Positions 14,833 to 21,855 of a stretch of DNA of 25,528 nucleotides are shown in pieces. Origin of the DNA: a virus. Positions within the stretch are counted from its first letter, which is position 1. Each line of letters opens with the position of its first letter. Where the stretch lies: the IMG/VR virus record IMGVR_UViG_3300036791_000248, positions 1-25,528 of that record; one strand, given 5' to 3'. The notes under the pieces are model-generated. The model did no database searches, was not told the DNA's origin, and saw nothing but the letters and a program-made list of their open reading frames with translations. A program made the position numbers and the translations under genes.

Positions 14833-16536
14833 TTAATCGGTCGCGTCGGCCTCGTCGCCGTCGCCGTTGTCTTTCATTTCGATCGGATTGCCATCCGCGT
14901 CGAATACCGTGCCTGCCTCAAATTGAGATGTGTCAAATCCTTCGCCATTGGTTTTGCCGTTGGCTTGTTGTTCATCGGCGCCCGCGGGTAACCCGGCTTT
15001 TTGTGCGACGCCGGTGCGCGTCGTGTGCCTGACATCGATGTCGAACACGAGTTTTAGCTTATCGGCACGATCGAAAAATTCCTTGAAATCGTCCTGCACC
15101 TTGCGCCAGTCGCTGCCCTTGCCTGCGATGTATTCCTGCGGCGACACCCGGCCGGATCGCACCTCGTGCTGCTCGGCATCGAGATCGATCTTCGGGTTGA
15201 TCGGTTCCCATGCTGGCGTCACCCAATTACACGGATAACCCTTGGCGCGCTCGCGCAAGGCACCGGCCAGGATCGCCCGCGCGATGAAACGGTCCCACAC
15301 TGGCTGACATAGTTGCGGGATCAACATGTGGAATTGGACCTGCTCGATGAGTCGTCGGAAATCGAGCTTGCCAGCGCGCAGCGACGAGTAATTCGCCTGC
15401 CGTAGATCGCCGCTAAGTTGGTCATAAGTTACACCAACGCCAGCGGCCATCGCCATCAGATCAAACAACACCATCGTGTCGATCTGCGTGTTGGTCGTCG
15501 GCTGCGCGAACTTGATGTCCTGCCCCGAGCGTAACGTCTTGAGCATTCCAGGCTCAAGCGTGGTCACATCGAGATTCGGATTTGACACACTCGTGTTGGT
15601 CGCCGGACCCTCGGTCGTGATGTCGACCAACGGCTCAAGATCATCAGGATTGACGATGAACCCGGCAAAGCATGCCTCGACCCGCGCCTTGACCCGAACC
15701 GCGTCGACAAAATCTGCATGATCGCGGGCGGTGGTTAGGATCGGCGCGAACCACGGCACGCCACGCACTTGCCCCGGTCGCAGTTCGCGGAAGATATGCA
15801 GCACATCGCCGCCTTGCGTGTGTGCCATCGTGTAGAACGATGACATGAAACTTTTGAAGCCCATGCCCGGCCCGCGCGTGGTGTAGAGCAATTCGCCGGG
15901 ATGCCACGGCCATAACCATAAGCCGGTGCGCAGATCAAACTCGCCGAGGCCGATGCCGAGCCGCGAACGCAGTGTTTGTGGCGTCAACCCAGTGCCCTCG
16001 CGCGCATAATAGCCGTCGCGATATTCATCGATGAAATCCGCTTCCAGTAATTGCACGCGAAGCGGCACCGGAGAGCACGCGACTTTGTCGGGTTTCCTAT
16101 CGATCATGCGCAGCACGACCTCGCCGGACTCCACGGTCGAGCGCAGCGCCAGCGCTTGCATGGCGTCAAACCCTAACCGTCCTTCGATGTCGGCTTCCTT
16201 TTGCCACTCTTCCCATAGATCGATGACTTGATTGTCGATCCGATCACTGCCGGTGCGCGGCACCGGGCGCAACCCGATGCCGATCGCGTTGTTCACCAGC
16301 ACGTCGATCATGCGCGGTGCGTGCGGCGTGTTGCGCACGAGTTCGCGCGAGCGTTCGCGCAACGGCCGGATCGCCTGCCAGATCTCGACGTTGGCCGAGC
16401 CGAAATGCCCGCGGAACGACGAGGTCCGGCGGCCGACTTGGGCGCCCTCGTACACGCGCAACGCCATGCGTGCTCGTTCGCGTTTGAGCGCCGTCGTCGG
16501 CGAAAAGAATCCGATGACGCGATCGAGCGGGTTCAA
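14833..16536 (-). CDS. Portal protein, lambda (gpB) family
   Basis: The 567-residue length and sequence fit the lambda-type portal family. Recognisable parts are the N-terminus MNPLDRVIGFFSPTTALKRE, the segment RERSRELVRNTPHAPRMIDV followed by VNNAIGIGLRP, SGEVVLRMI around 145, and the later GVTYDQLSGDLRQANYSSLR motif, which is typical of the family. Twelve copies form the head vertex through which DNA enters. Its start overlaps the gpW-like gene stop by 4 nt (ATGA), as in lambda W-B. The C-terminal 40 residues are acidic and low in complexity (ending GDGDEADATD). Confidence 0.93.
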   Translation of the reverse strand: MNPLDRVIGFFSPTTALKRERARMALRVYEGAQVGRRTSSFRGHFGSANVEIWQAIRPLRERSRELVRNTPHAPRMIDVLVNNAIGIGLRPVPRTGSDRIDNQVIDLWEEWQKEADIEGRLGFDAMQALALRSTVESGEVVLRMIDRKPDKVACSPVPLRVQLLEADFIDEYRDGYYAREGTGLTPQTLRSRLGIGLGEFDLRTGLWLWPWHPGELLYTTRGPGMGFKSFMSSFYTMAHTQGGDVLHIFRELRPGQVRGVPWFAPILTTARDHADFVDAVRVKARVEACFAGFIVNPDDLEPLVDITTEGPATNTSVSNPNLDVTTLEPGMLKTLRSGQDIKFAQPTTNTQIDTMVLFDLMAMAAGVGVTYDQLSGDLRQANYSSLRAGKLDFRRLIEQVQFHMLIPQLCQPVWDRFIARAILAGALRERAKGYPCNWVTPAWEPINPKIDLDAEQHEVRSGRVSPQEYIAGKGSDWRKVQDDFKEFFDRADKLKLVFDIDVRHTTRTGVAQKAGLPAGADEQQANGKTNGEGFDTSQFEAGTVFDADGNPIEMKDNGDGDEADATD

Positions 16537-16835
16537 TAGGGATAACCGTAGCCGCCGGTGAACACGTTCGGATAGCCGCGATCGTGCGCGACCAATACGG
16601 TCGTTGTGGTGCGGCCAGGTTCCTGCAGGCCAAGCGCGTTTTGCATGATCTCTTGCAGCCGCAGCAGATCATCGAGCGATCGAAATTCGCTCGACTTGCC
16701 ATCATAAGCCACGCGTGTGACGCCGGACGCGATCGCCTCGGTGACTGCCTGCAGCTGCGCCAGCGTATATAGCGGCGTGGGCGCCGGCAGCGTGGTCGCG
16801 CCGTTGCTGCGCGCGCTAACTCTGCGTCTAATCAT
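16533..16835 (-). CDS. Head-to-tail joining protein (gpW-like)
   Basis: The 100-residue reading from ATG at 16835 (MIRRRVSARS) is preferred because GTAGGAGAACGCAAA lies just before it; a longer reading would overlap the terminase gene by about 270 nt. The helix YTLAQLQAVTEAIASGVTRV followed by AYDGKSSEFRSLDDLL and LRLQEIMQNAL is the gpW fold: helix, two-strand hairpin, helix. The last 25 residues are extra and end in a Gly/Tyr-rich tail (VFTGGYGYPY). The gene lies between large terminase and portal, as in lambda. Confidence 0.85.
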   Translation of the reverse strand: MIRRRVSARSNGATTLPAPTPLYTLAQLQAVTEAIASGVTRVAYDGKSSEFRSLDDLLRLQEIMQNALGLQEPGRTTTTVLVAHDRGYPNVFTGGYGYPY

Positions 16836-16846
16836 TTTGCGTTCTC

Positions 16847-18757
16847 CTACCGACGATAGAACCAATCGCGTCCGCGATCGCCCATCCAGGCATTTTGCGC
16901 GAGCGTTGGAATGCGCGGCGCGATCGGATGCTTGACCGGCGGCGGTGTATTTGCCGGTTCTAGATCTTGCGGCTCTTGTTCGCTCATATCCGGCAGCCGC
17001 GGCGCCGCCACCGCTACTGGTACGATGTCGAGCCGCACCGGCGCCGACATCCGCGCGGCGAGGCACAGCACCATCGTGTCGAGCGCTTCGTTCTTGCGGC
17101 CGGATGGCAACACCCATAGCCGCATGGCCTTGCCGAACTTCCGTCTGGTGACGACGTGTTCGCTGGTTAGTTGGTCGAAGTATTCGGCATCAAACATCTT
17201 ACCGATCGGGAAATGCACGTAACCCGGTCCCGGCTTCGGGATACGCAGCCGTCCATACACCACATCCTTGGCGACATCGGTGCCGATCGAGTACAGCGTC
17301 TCGGCGCCTTTGAACCCGGCGCGGCTGGTGCGCGCCGGCCAGATCGGTCGCGCCAGGCCGGTGGTCGGGGCGCCCTTGGTCGCGAACACCCGGCGCTTGT
17401 GACGCTTACGGCAGAACGCGAGCACTTGATTAGCGTGATGCCCGCCACTGTCGACACATGCGATCCGGATGCGCAACTCGCGGCCGGTGTCGGTGTGATA
17501 CGGCTTCAACAATAACTTATCGAGCGTGTTCCAAACGTCGGGCTGTGCCGGATCGCCGTGAATGATCACATAGTCGGCGACCCACGACTCATCGTGTGCG
17601 CCCCAGCCGACGACCTGCAGCTCCAGCCGGTCGGCTTGCGTGTCGATCCCCGCGGTGAGCAAGCGCACGCCGTCGGGCAGGCTGTCGGGTCCATAGTTCT
17701 CGCCGCGGCCGACCAAGCCAGCGCCCTCGATCTTTTCGACCGGCTCTTCCCACGGATCGCCGAGGACCGTGTTAGTCCACACTTGCAGCAGGAACGGATC
17801 TTTACGCGCGGCTAGAAATTCCTTGACGATGTCGGTGAGCGAAAGCCACGAGGATAACATGCCAGGCACATGAAAGCCGGCGACGCCGTCAACCTTGCGC
17901 GTCGGCTGCCAATGTCCCTGCGCGATCGCATCCCAGCGCTCGATGTCGGACCACAGCGAACCGCAATGCTCGCAGACATAGTGCGCGGTTTCCGGCCGAT
18001 GCCTGCCGCGCTCGTCCTTGTCCCATCGCACCTGCGCCCATTTTAGGAATTGCTCGCTGGCGCAATCCGGACACGGCACCATGAACCGGCGCATATCCGA
18101 CTTGAGCCACTCGCGCCACACGACGCTCGTTTCGAGGTGCAGCGGCGTCGAGCCGATCAGCGTCTTGCGGTTCCAAAAAGTTTGTTGGCGCTTGGCAGCG
18201 AGCGCGAGCGGATCGCCTTCCGTCCCGGCCGATTCCGGATAGCGATCGACTTCGTCGGCGAGCACGATGCGCACCGGCCGCGCCGCCAGTCCCGCGGGAG
18301 CATTGGCACCGATGATGGTGAGCCGGCCGCCGGTGAAAATTTTCTGCCGCAGCGTGTTGTCGCCGTCGCGTGACTTGGCTTCTGCGACCTTGGCATTGAT
18401 CACCGGCGTGTCACGGATCATCGGCGCCAGCCGATCCTTAGACCACGCCTCGGCCAGCTCGATCGTCGGCTGGATCATCAACATCACGCTCGGGTCCTGA
18501 TCGATGAAAAACCCGACCGTGTTGTTGAGCATTTCCGTCCATCCGACCTGCGTTCCCTTGGCGCACACCACGGTGGTGATGTTGGGATCGCTGATCGCAT
18601 CCATAATGCCGCGTTGATATTCGGCGCGCGCGGTGTCCCAGCGCCCCGGCTCGGCGGATGACTCGGACGACAAGTAACGCTTTTGATCAGACCATTCGCT
18701 AATTGATAGATGAGGCGGCGGCGCCATCATCCGGAAGATCGTCGTCAGTATCTTCAT
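16847..18757 (-). CDS. terL: Terminase large subunit, GpA family
   Basis: The packaging motor and nuclease, 636 residues from ATG at 18757. Visible motifs are HLSISEWSDQKRYLSSESSA and EPGRW near the start, a Walker A-like VVCAKGTQVGWTE, Walker B IVLADEVDRYP, and nuclease-domain strands LTAGIDTQADRLELQVVGWG and RIACVDSGGHH. These are hallmarks of lambda gpA-type terminases, which cut at cos sites. A GTG 25 codons earlier (18832) keeps the frame open but would overlap the small-subunit gene by about 130 nt; the chosen start still overlaps it by 59 nt. Neither start has a clear ribosome site, so the start is uncertain by up to 25 codons. Confidence 0.93.
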   Translation of the reverse strand: MKILTTIFRMMAPPPHLSISEWSDQKRYLSSESSAEPGRWDTARAEYQRGIMDAISDPNITTVVCAKGTQVGWTEMLNNTVGFFIDQDPSVMLMIQPTIELAEAWSKDRLAPMIRDTPVINAKVAEAKSRDGDNTLRQKIFTGGRLTIIGANAPAGLAARPVRIVLADEVDRYPESAGTEGDPLALAAKRQQTFWNRKTLIGSTPLHLETSVVWREWLKSDMRRFMVPCPDCASEQFLKWAQVRWDKDERGRHRPETAHYVCEHCGSLWSDIERWDAIAQGHWQPTRKVDGVAGFHVPGMLSSWLSLTDIVKEFLAARKDPFLLQVWTNTVLGDPWEEPVEKIEGAGLVGRGENYGPDSLPDGVRLLTAGIDTQADRLELQVVGWGAHDESWVADYVIIHGDPAQPDVWNTLDKLLLKPYHTDTGRELRIRIACVDSGGHHANQVLAFCRKRHKRRVFATKGAPTTGLARPIWPARTSRAGFKGAETLYSIGTDVAKDVVYGRLRIPKPGPGYVHFPIGKMFDAEYFDQLTSEHVVTRRKFGKAMRLWVLPSGRKNEALDTMVLCLAARMSAPVRLDIVPVAVAAPRLPDMSEQEPQDLEPANTPPPVKHPIAPRIPTLAQNAWMGDRGRDWFYRR

Positions 18758-19265
18758 CAATTCTGGATGCGTCGTCGCCGGCAGCGTCAGCACCCGGCGC
18801 TTCGATGACGATGTTGATTTTTGCAAGTTCACTTAATGCGTCCTCGATCTCACGGCGCAACAACGCCTGCACCTCGATCGTGCTTTTGCACATGCCGACT
18901 CGCGCCGCAACCTTTGACGGGATGCCCAACAGATGTGAGCGCATCGCCATCGCTGGTTCGGCCCATATCCGGATCACTTGCTCCCGCGGGATCATCTCGC
19001 CTGCGAGTCGCGCGCGTTTCAACTCTTCGATCTCGGCGCGCGTGCCGGTGAGCCGCGCCTTGTTGCGCGCCTCGGTCTTGTCGCGACCGCGGGCGAATTC
19101 GCGCAGGAAATGCACATAACCGCGCACCGCGGGCGCGAGTTCATACACGCCGCGCTTGGTGCGCGGGATGATGCCCTCGTCGGCCAGCTGGTTCACGCGC
19201 CGCGGCGTCAAGTCAATCAGGTTTGCCAGCGTTTCCAGCGATACTGTCGGCACTTTTGCAGCCAT
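18699..19265 (-). CDS. terS: Terminase small subunit, Nu1-like
   Basis: The 188-residue protein has an N-terminal winged helix of the Nu1 type (LETLANLIDLTPRRVNQLAD, then EGIIPRTKRGVYELAP), a charged coiled coil in the middle (EARNKARLTGTRAEIEELKR), a conserved GEMIPREQVIR segment, and an acidic C-terminal tail (DEDTDDDLPDDG). Nu1-like subunits bind the cos region and hand the DNA to the large subunit. AGAGGGGTAAA precedes ATG. It is the first gene of the minus-strand operon, so the cos site would be expected just upstream, in 19266-19846. Confidence 0.88.
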   Translation of the reverse strand: MAAKVPTVSLETLANLIDLTPRRVNQLADEGIIPRTKRGVYELAPAVRGYVHFLREFARGRDKTEARNKARLTGTRAEIEELKRARLAGEMIPREQVIRIWAEPAMAMRSHLLGIPSKVAARVGMCKSTIEVQALLRREIEDALSELAKINIVIEAPGADAAGDDASRIDEDTDDDLPDDGAAASSIN

Positions 19266-19276
19266 TTTACCCCTCT

Positions 19277-19336
19277 GAAAACGCCCGTTTTGACGGGGCA
19301 GACTTGGTCGGGAAGGCTCGTTTTAGGGCGTTTTTC
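19277..19336 (-). other. Imperfect hairpin abutting the terS ribosome site
   Basis: GAAAACGCCC (19277-19286) pairs with GGGCGTTTTTC (19326-19336) with one bulged A. On the minus strand the hairpin ends exactly where the terS ribosome site (AGAGGGG) begins. Inside lies the inverted repeat AAAACG-CC-CGTTTT (19278-19291), which recurs with one change at 19617-19630. It may tune terS translation or be part of a terminase-binding site. Confidence 0.4.
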
Positions 19337-19403
19337 CAAGATGTCGCACCACTTTTCCATAATGATTTCAATGACATTCGGATACCGCCCGATCCGATTG
19401 TCC

Positions 19404-19432
19404 TTGACCACTCGGGCACTATGCCCTATATT
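19404..19432 (+). promoter_or_regulatory. Promoter P1 with operator dyad in the spacer
   Basis: TTGACC (19404-19409), a 17-nt spacer and TATATT (19427-19432) form a near-consensus sigma70 promoter. The spacer ends in the dyad GGGCA-CTA-TGCCC (19414-19426), touching the -10. A repressor there would block RNA polymerase. A start near 19439 gives a leader of about 400 nt before the first gene. The same design recurs at 22408-22436. Confidence 0.72.
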
Positions 19433-19593
19433 CACATCATCAGAACGGAACTGGGAATAGGGACGCCAGGTCGGCATGCCCAACACAAGACCCCCGACAA
19501 GGCAACGGCGATCGGCTTCCACCACCGACCGCGCGGGCAGGCGCTACGGCAACCTGCCCCAGCAACGTAAGCCATCGGACACAAAGTTACGAT

Positions 19594-19821
19594 CTCTGGA
19601 GTTTTGGAGATCAGCAAAAACACCCGTTTTAGCAAGGTGCCCGGTGCAAGTCCGGCGCGGGTTTGATGAGCGTCCTATAGCAAGAGGGCGGCAGAGTTTT
19701 TGCTGGTCCCCCAAACTCCAGAGCGTCTCTATATGGTCACGTATCGCAAGGTCACCGCACTGGTTACGATCGGCGCGGGCGCGCAACGCAACCCCAGGGT
19801 CCCCGTGATCATTTAGAGACG
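19594..19821 (+). ncRNA. Structured leader RNA with two abutting long helices
   Basis: Helix I pairs 19594-19621 with 19696-19723: 25 of 28 positions are Watson-Crick and one more is G-U. Its 74-nt loop contains ACCCG (19622-19626) facing CGGGT (19658-19662), and within that a small hairpin CCGG-TGCAAGT-CCGG (19641-19655). Helix II starts at the very next base and pairs 19724-19741 with 19804-19821: 16 of 18 Watson-Crick plus one G-U. Both lie downstream of P1 and end 25 nt before the first start codon. It could be a regulatory leader, a separate small RNA, or a DNA element for packaging or replication. It does not match any riboswitch or tRNA well enough to name. Confidence 0.55.
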
Positions 19822-19846
19822 TTCAACACAAACCGGAGTCTACAAA

Positions 19847-20137
19847 ATGCTTACCATCCAGCAAGAAGTCGCCGACAGTATGTCGCAAGTCGTCGCCAAA
19901 GTGTTCGGCAACGACGTGACGCGCGCCCAACTGACGTTTTTTTTCAATTTGGTTGCCGATAAGGCGAATTGGAAAAATCCGATCGACGCGGTCGTGTCCA
20001 TCGATTGCGATTTTGACATGGCGATGATCCGCGAGGCGGTGATTTTCTTTACCGGCTCGGTGCCGAATTTCACGGCCAAGGGTCGCAGCAAGTACCGCGT
20101 GACCGCGCAAGGCTATTACGTGGTCTGCGGCGCCTGA
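19847..20137 (+). CDS. Unknown small protein, first gene of P1 operon
   Basis: A 96-residue protein, not recognised. It begins with a helical stretch (QQEVADSMSQVVAKVFGNDV), continues through RAQLTFFFNLVADKANWKNP and IDCDFDMAMIREAVIFFTGS, and ends in YRVTAQGYYVVCGA. No signal peptide, membrane segment or known catalytic motif is visible. The alternation of amphipathic helices and a final strand suggests a folded cytoplasmic domain. The start is fixed by GGAGTCTAC eight bases upstream. The stop TGA is the first three bases of the first intergenic hairpin element. Confidence 0.75.
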   Translation: MLTIQQEVADSMSQVVAKVFGNDVTRAQLTFFFNLVADKANWKNPIDAVVSIDCDFDMAMIREAVIFFTGSVPNFTAKGRSKYRVTAQGYYVVCGA

Positions 20138-20175
20138 TCACTAAGGTCGCCCCACGGGGCGACTCATAGTGCTCA
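20135..20175 (+). repeat. Intergenic hairpin element, copy A (CACTA/TAGTG arms)
   Basis: The element starts with the stop codon of the previous gene (TGATCACTAAG). Outer arms are CACTA (20139-20143) and TAGTG (20167-20171). The inner stem is GTCGCCCC (20146-20153) with GGGGCGAC (20156-20163), perfectly paired. The order is CACTA, AG, 8-bp stem, TCA, TAGTG. There is no T-tract. Confidence 0.8.
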
Positions 20176-20193
20176 CCAACAACGGAGTCTAAC

Positions 20194-20361
20194 GTGAATA
20201 CCAAAGGCACATTCCGCACGCGCCAGACTGGCTATCAATTCGTGCTGGAACAGTTACGCAACGGAACGTGGGTTATCATCGAGTCGCTCTATTCATGGGA
20301 GCAAGTGGAGCAAGCGCATCTCGAATATACGGCTGATGGCCACACCATCGCTCATCACTGA
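20194..20361 (+). CDS. Unknown 55-residue protein with GTG start
   Basis: A small gene starting with GTG at 20194, six bases after the GGAG of GGAGTCTAA, and ending with the TGA that opens the second intergenic hairpin element. The product begins MNTKGTFRTRQTGYQFVLEQ and contains NGTWVIIESLYSWEQVEQAH. A strand-turn-strand-helix pattern is plausible. No family is recognised. Evidence that it is real is the same ribosome motif and stop-codon element as its neighbours, with a full frame between them. Confidence 0.7.
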   Translation: MNTKGTFRTRQTGYQFVLEQLRNGTWVIIESLYSWEQVEQAHLEYTADGHTIAHH

Positions 20362-20399
20362 TCACTAAGCGCCGCCCACGGGCGGCGTCATAGTGCTCA
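20359..20399 (+). repeat. Intergenic hairpin element, copy B
   Basis: Same layout as copy A: TGATCACTAAG including the stop codon, CACTA (20363-20367), inner stem CGCCGCCC (20370-20377) with GGGCGGCG (20380-20387), then TCA and TAGTG (20391-20395). The inner stem differs from copy A yet is fully paired. Confidence 0.8.
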
Positions 20400-20402
20400 C
20401 CC

Positions 20403-20417
20403 GGCCCTTGCAAGGCC
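20403..20417 (+). repeat. CTTGCA-loop hairpin, copy 1
   Basis: GGCC, 7-nt loop CTTGCAA, GGCC. It lies between hairpin element B and the GGAGTCTAC motif of the 78-residue gene. Confidence 0.6.
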
Positions 20418-20438
20418 ATCAACTAACGGAGTCTACAA

Positions 20439-20675
20439 ATGTTCGTTCACAACCCGAACGCTTTCCCGAAGCATCACAAGCCGAAAAACGTCAAACTGAC
20501 GGGCAAGGCTTACAGCAACCCGCGCGGCAACGTCGCACAAACCTTCAAAGGCGAGCACGTCAACAAGATAGACGGAGCTTGGGTGCTTGCGAAGCCGCAC
20601 CACGAGACCGCCGAGCAAGCCGCAAGCCGCGCCCTCGCGCGGATGCTGGCCCAGCCGCTCAAGCTGGCTGCTTGA
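20439..20675 (+). CDS. Unknown basic 78-residue protein
   Basis: The protein starts MFVHNPNAFPKHHKPKNVKL and is Lys/His/Asn-rich in its first half, then a predicted helix (ETAEQAASRALARMLAQPLK) closes it. The basic N-terminus suggests nucleic-acid binding, but nothing specific is recognised. The start is set by GGAGTCTAC seven to eight bases before ATG. The stop TGA begins intergenic element C. It is the third gene of the P1 operon, whose genes share these flanking elements. Confidence 0.72.
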   Translation: MFVHNPNAFPKHHKPKNVKLTGKAYSNPRGNVAQTFKGEHVNKIDGAWVLAKPHHETAEQAASRALARMLAQPLKLAA

Positions 20676-20717
20676 TCACTAAGGCCGACCCCGACGCGGG
20701 TCGGCTCATAGTGTTCA
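20673..20717 (+). repeat. Intergenic hairpin element, copy C
   Basis: Same layout: TGATCACTAAG with the stop codon, CACTA (20677-20681), inner stem GCCGACCC (20684-20691) with GGGTCGGC (20698-20705), TCA, TAGTG (20709-20713). The inner loop is 6 nt here against 2 nt in A and B. Stem sequence differs from both other copies and is perfectly paired. Confidence 0.8.
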
Positions 20718-20721
20718 TTCC

Positions 20722-20738
20722 CGACCACTTGCAGGTCG
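20722..20738 (+). repeat. CTTGCA-loop hairpin, copy 2
   Basis: CGACC, 7-nt loop ACTTGCA, GGTCG. It lies between element C and the ribosome motif of the 212-residue gene. Confidence 0.6.
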
Positions 20739-20758
20739 ATCTAACCAAGGAGTCTACA

Positions 20759-21397
20759 ATGTCACACTATCGTACATCTGAGGCGCACGTTGCCCGGCTG
20801 CTGAACCCGGACGACCCGCGCAAATTCTACATCGGCAAAGGCTCGACCAAGATCTCGGATAAGAATTCCGACGCGGTCGCCTACCTCGAAGATCGGCCCA
20901 ACGTGCAAACCGGCAAGATGCGTTATTTTGTCGTCGCGTTCGTTGGCAAGCAGACCAAGCCGATCGCTAACTTCTACTACACCAAGCCGGAAACCCGCGC
21001 CGCGAAGATCAAGGAAATCTTCGATGGCCGGCAAGCCAGCATGAAGTACAAGGCCGAACAGCGCGAAGCGAACAAGCAGACGCCCGACTACGCCGTCGGC
21101 GATGTGTTCGGGACCTGCTGGGGTTACGACCAGACCAACGTCGAGTTTTACGAGATCGTCGCGATCAAAGGTAAGACCGCGACGTTGCGCGAGTTGGCGC
21201 AGGATCGAAAAGAAACCCACTGGGCGCAAGGCCACACCGTGCCGCTGCCCGGTAAGTACATCGGTGAGGCGTTCGAAAAGCGCATCACGCCGTATGGTTT
21301 CAAAATCTCTTCATGCCAGCGCGCCACGCCTGAGTCGTTCGACACGGTCGCTGGCGTGAAGGTCTACAAGCCCCGGCATTGGTCGGCCTACGCATAA
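20759..21397 (+). CDS. Unknown 212-residue cytoplasmic protein
   Basis: The largest gene of the P1 operon. The start at 20759 (MSHYRTSEAH) is set by GGAGTCTAC; the frame is open far upstream, but that would run through element C and the previous gene. The N-terminal third has LNPDDPRKFYIGKGSTKISD and MRYFVVAFVGKQTKPIANFY, a beta-rich domain. A Lys/Glu-rich helix follows (AAKIKEIFDGRQASMKYKAE), then a second beta-rich domain (VGDVFGTCWGYDQTNVEFYE, later LPGKYIGEAFEKRI) that resembles small SH3-like or DUF folds. No catalytic motif or family was recognised. No membrane or signal segment is present. Confidence 0.78.
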   Translation: MSHYRTSEAHVARLLNPDDPRKFYIGKGSTKISDKNSDAVAYLEDRPNVQTGKMRYFVVAFVGKQTKPIANFYYTKPETRAAKIKEIFDGRQASMKYKAEQREANKQTPDYAVGDVFGTCWGYDQTNVEFYEIVAIKGKTATLRELAQDRKETHWAQGHTVPLPGKYIGEAFEKRITPYGFKISSCQRATPESFDTVAGVKVYKPRHWSAYA

Positions 21398-21407
21398 CCA
21401 TCAACTA

Positions 21408-21431
21408 CGGCGGCGCCTACGGGCGCCGTCG
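21408..21431 (+). repeat. Intergenic hairpin of divergent type (TACG loop)
   Basis: A 10-bp stem with one G-U pair (CGGCGGCGCC with GGCGCCGTCG) and tetraloop TACG lies between the 212- and 134-residue genes. It lacks CACTA/TAGTG arms. GTTGCAAAC follows, then GGAGTCTAC. It occupies the slot of elements A-C but has a different build. Confidence 0.65.
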
Positions 21432-21450
21432 TTGCAAACAGGAGTCTACA

Positions 21451-21855
21451 ATGCGCTTTGTTATCTTACTCGCGGCATGCTTGTTCGCAGGCAACGCCTA
21501 CGCCGCCCCGCAGATGCCGAAAGACCTGCAGGGCAAGTGGTGCGTCGACGATATTTTCACCTCCAACACGGCCACAGTCGGAACCAAAAGCTGCATCGGC
21601 TTGAATGAAGGCGCGGCGTACATTGTTAGCCCGCGCGGCTACTTCCATGACGGCGATCACTGCGATGTTGTTAAGATCAGGAAGCACGCCGCGCCGCCGT
21701 GGGATGACTCGTTCCGCCATCCCTGGCTCGGGCCGATCTATCATCTCGCGTTCAAATGCCGGGAAGGTGATATGGAAGGGTTCAATCCTGGCATCATCAA
21801 ACAGAGATGGCAAACGGTCGGCGAACGACTCGAAATCAAAAGGAGTCTACAATGA
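21451..21855 (+). CDS. Unknown secreted protein (Sec signal), 134 residues
   Basis: ATG at 21451 follows GGAGTCTAC. The N-terminus MRFVILLAACLFAGNAYA is a standard Sec signal peptide with likely cleavage before APQMP, so the mature protein of about 116 residues is periplasmic or released. It holds four or more cysteines (KWCVDD, KSCIGL, DHCDVV, FKCREG), suggesting disulphides. The pattern 'LQGKWC...' resembles small rhizobial secreted proteins of unknown function. Its last codons are read from the next ribosome motif (AGG AGT CTA CAA TGA), and it overlaps the next gene as ATGA. Confidence 0.75.
   Translation: MRFVILLAACLFAGNAYAAPQMPKDLQGKWCVDDIFTSNTATVGTKSCIGLNEGAAYIVSPRGYFHDGDHCDVVKIRKHAAPPWDDSFRHPWLGPIYHLAFKCREGDMEGFNPGIIKQRWQTVGERLEIKRSLQ

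Larger units (their letters stand above)
19266..19846. other. 581-nt divergent intergenic region between terS and plus-strand module
   Basis: No convincing gene is present. The region holds the terS leader hairpin (19277-19336), a plus-strand promoter with an operator dyad (19404-19432), several short hairpins (for example GTCGG at 19470-19474 with CCGAC at 19494-19498, and GGGCAGG at 19535-19541 with CCTGCCC at 19553-19559), and two abutting long helices (19594-19821). Upstream of a Nu1-like terS is where lambda-like phages keep cos, so this may also contain the packaging site. Confidence 0.6.

Noticed and set aside
19217-19525. A 102-codon minus-strand frame overlapping the start of terS
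   Set aside because: It overlaps the convincing small terminase in another frame and crosses promoter P1; no ribosome site or recognisable motif.
19641-19655. T-arm-like hairpin (CCGG-TGCAAGT-CCGG) suggesting a tRNA, or the GGTGCAAGTCCGGC stretch suggesting a cobalamin riboswitch
   Set aside because: No acceptor stem, anticodon arm or CCA fits around it, and position 55 of the T-loop would be G. The conserved B12-box sequence of cobalamin riboswitches is absent. It is better explained as an inner hairpin of the larger structure.
19594-19723. A miniature inverted-repeat transposon with 28-bp ends
   Set aside because: No target-site duplication flanks it, no second copy is in the window, and a second helix starts at the very next base, which fits a composite RNA fold better.
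19476-19808. A 110-codon plus-strand frame through the structured leader
   Set aside because: Composition is Arg/Pro/Ser-rich without a domain pattern, it crosses both long helices, and the GC-rich sequence makes chance frames of this length common.
20135-20717. Integron attC-like sites, because outer arms are conserved and inner stems vary
   Set aside because: The arms are CACTA/TAGTG and not the GTTRRRY/RYYYAAC boxes, and no integron integrase is present.
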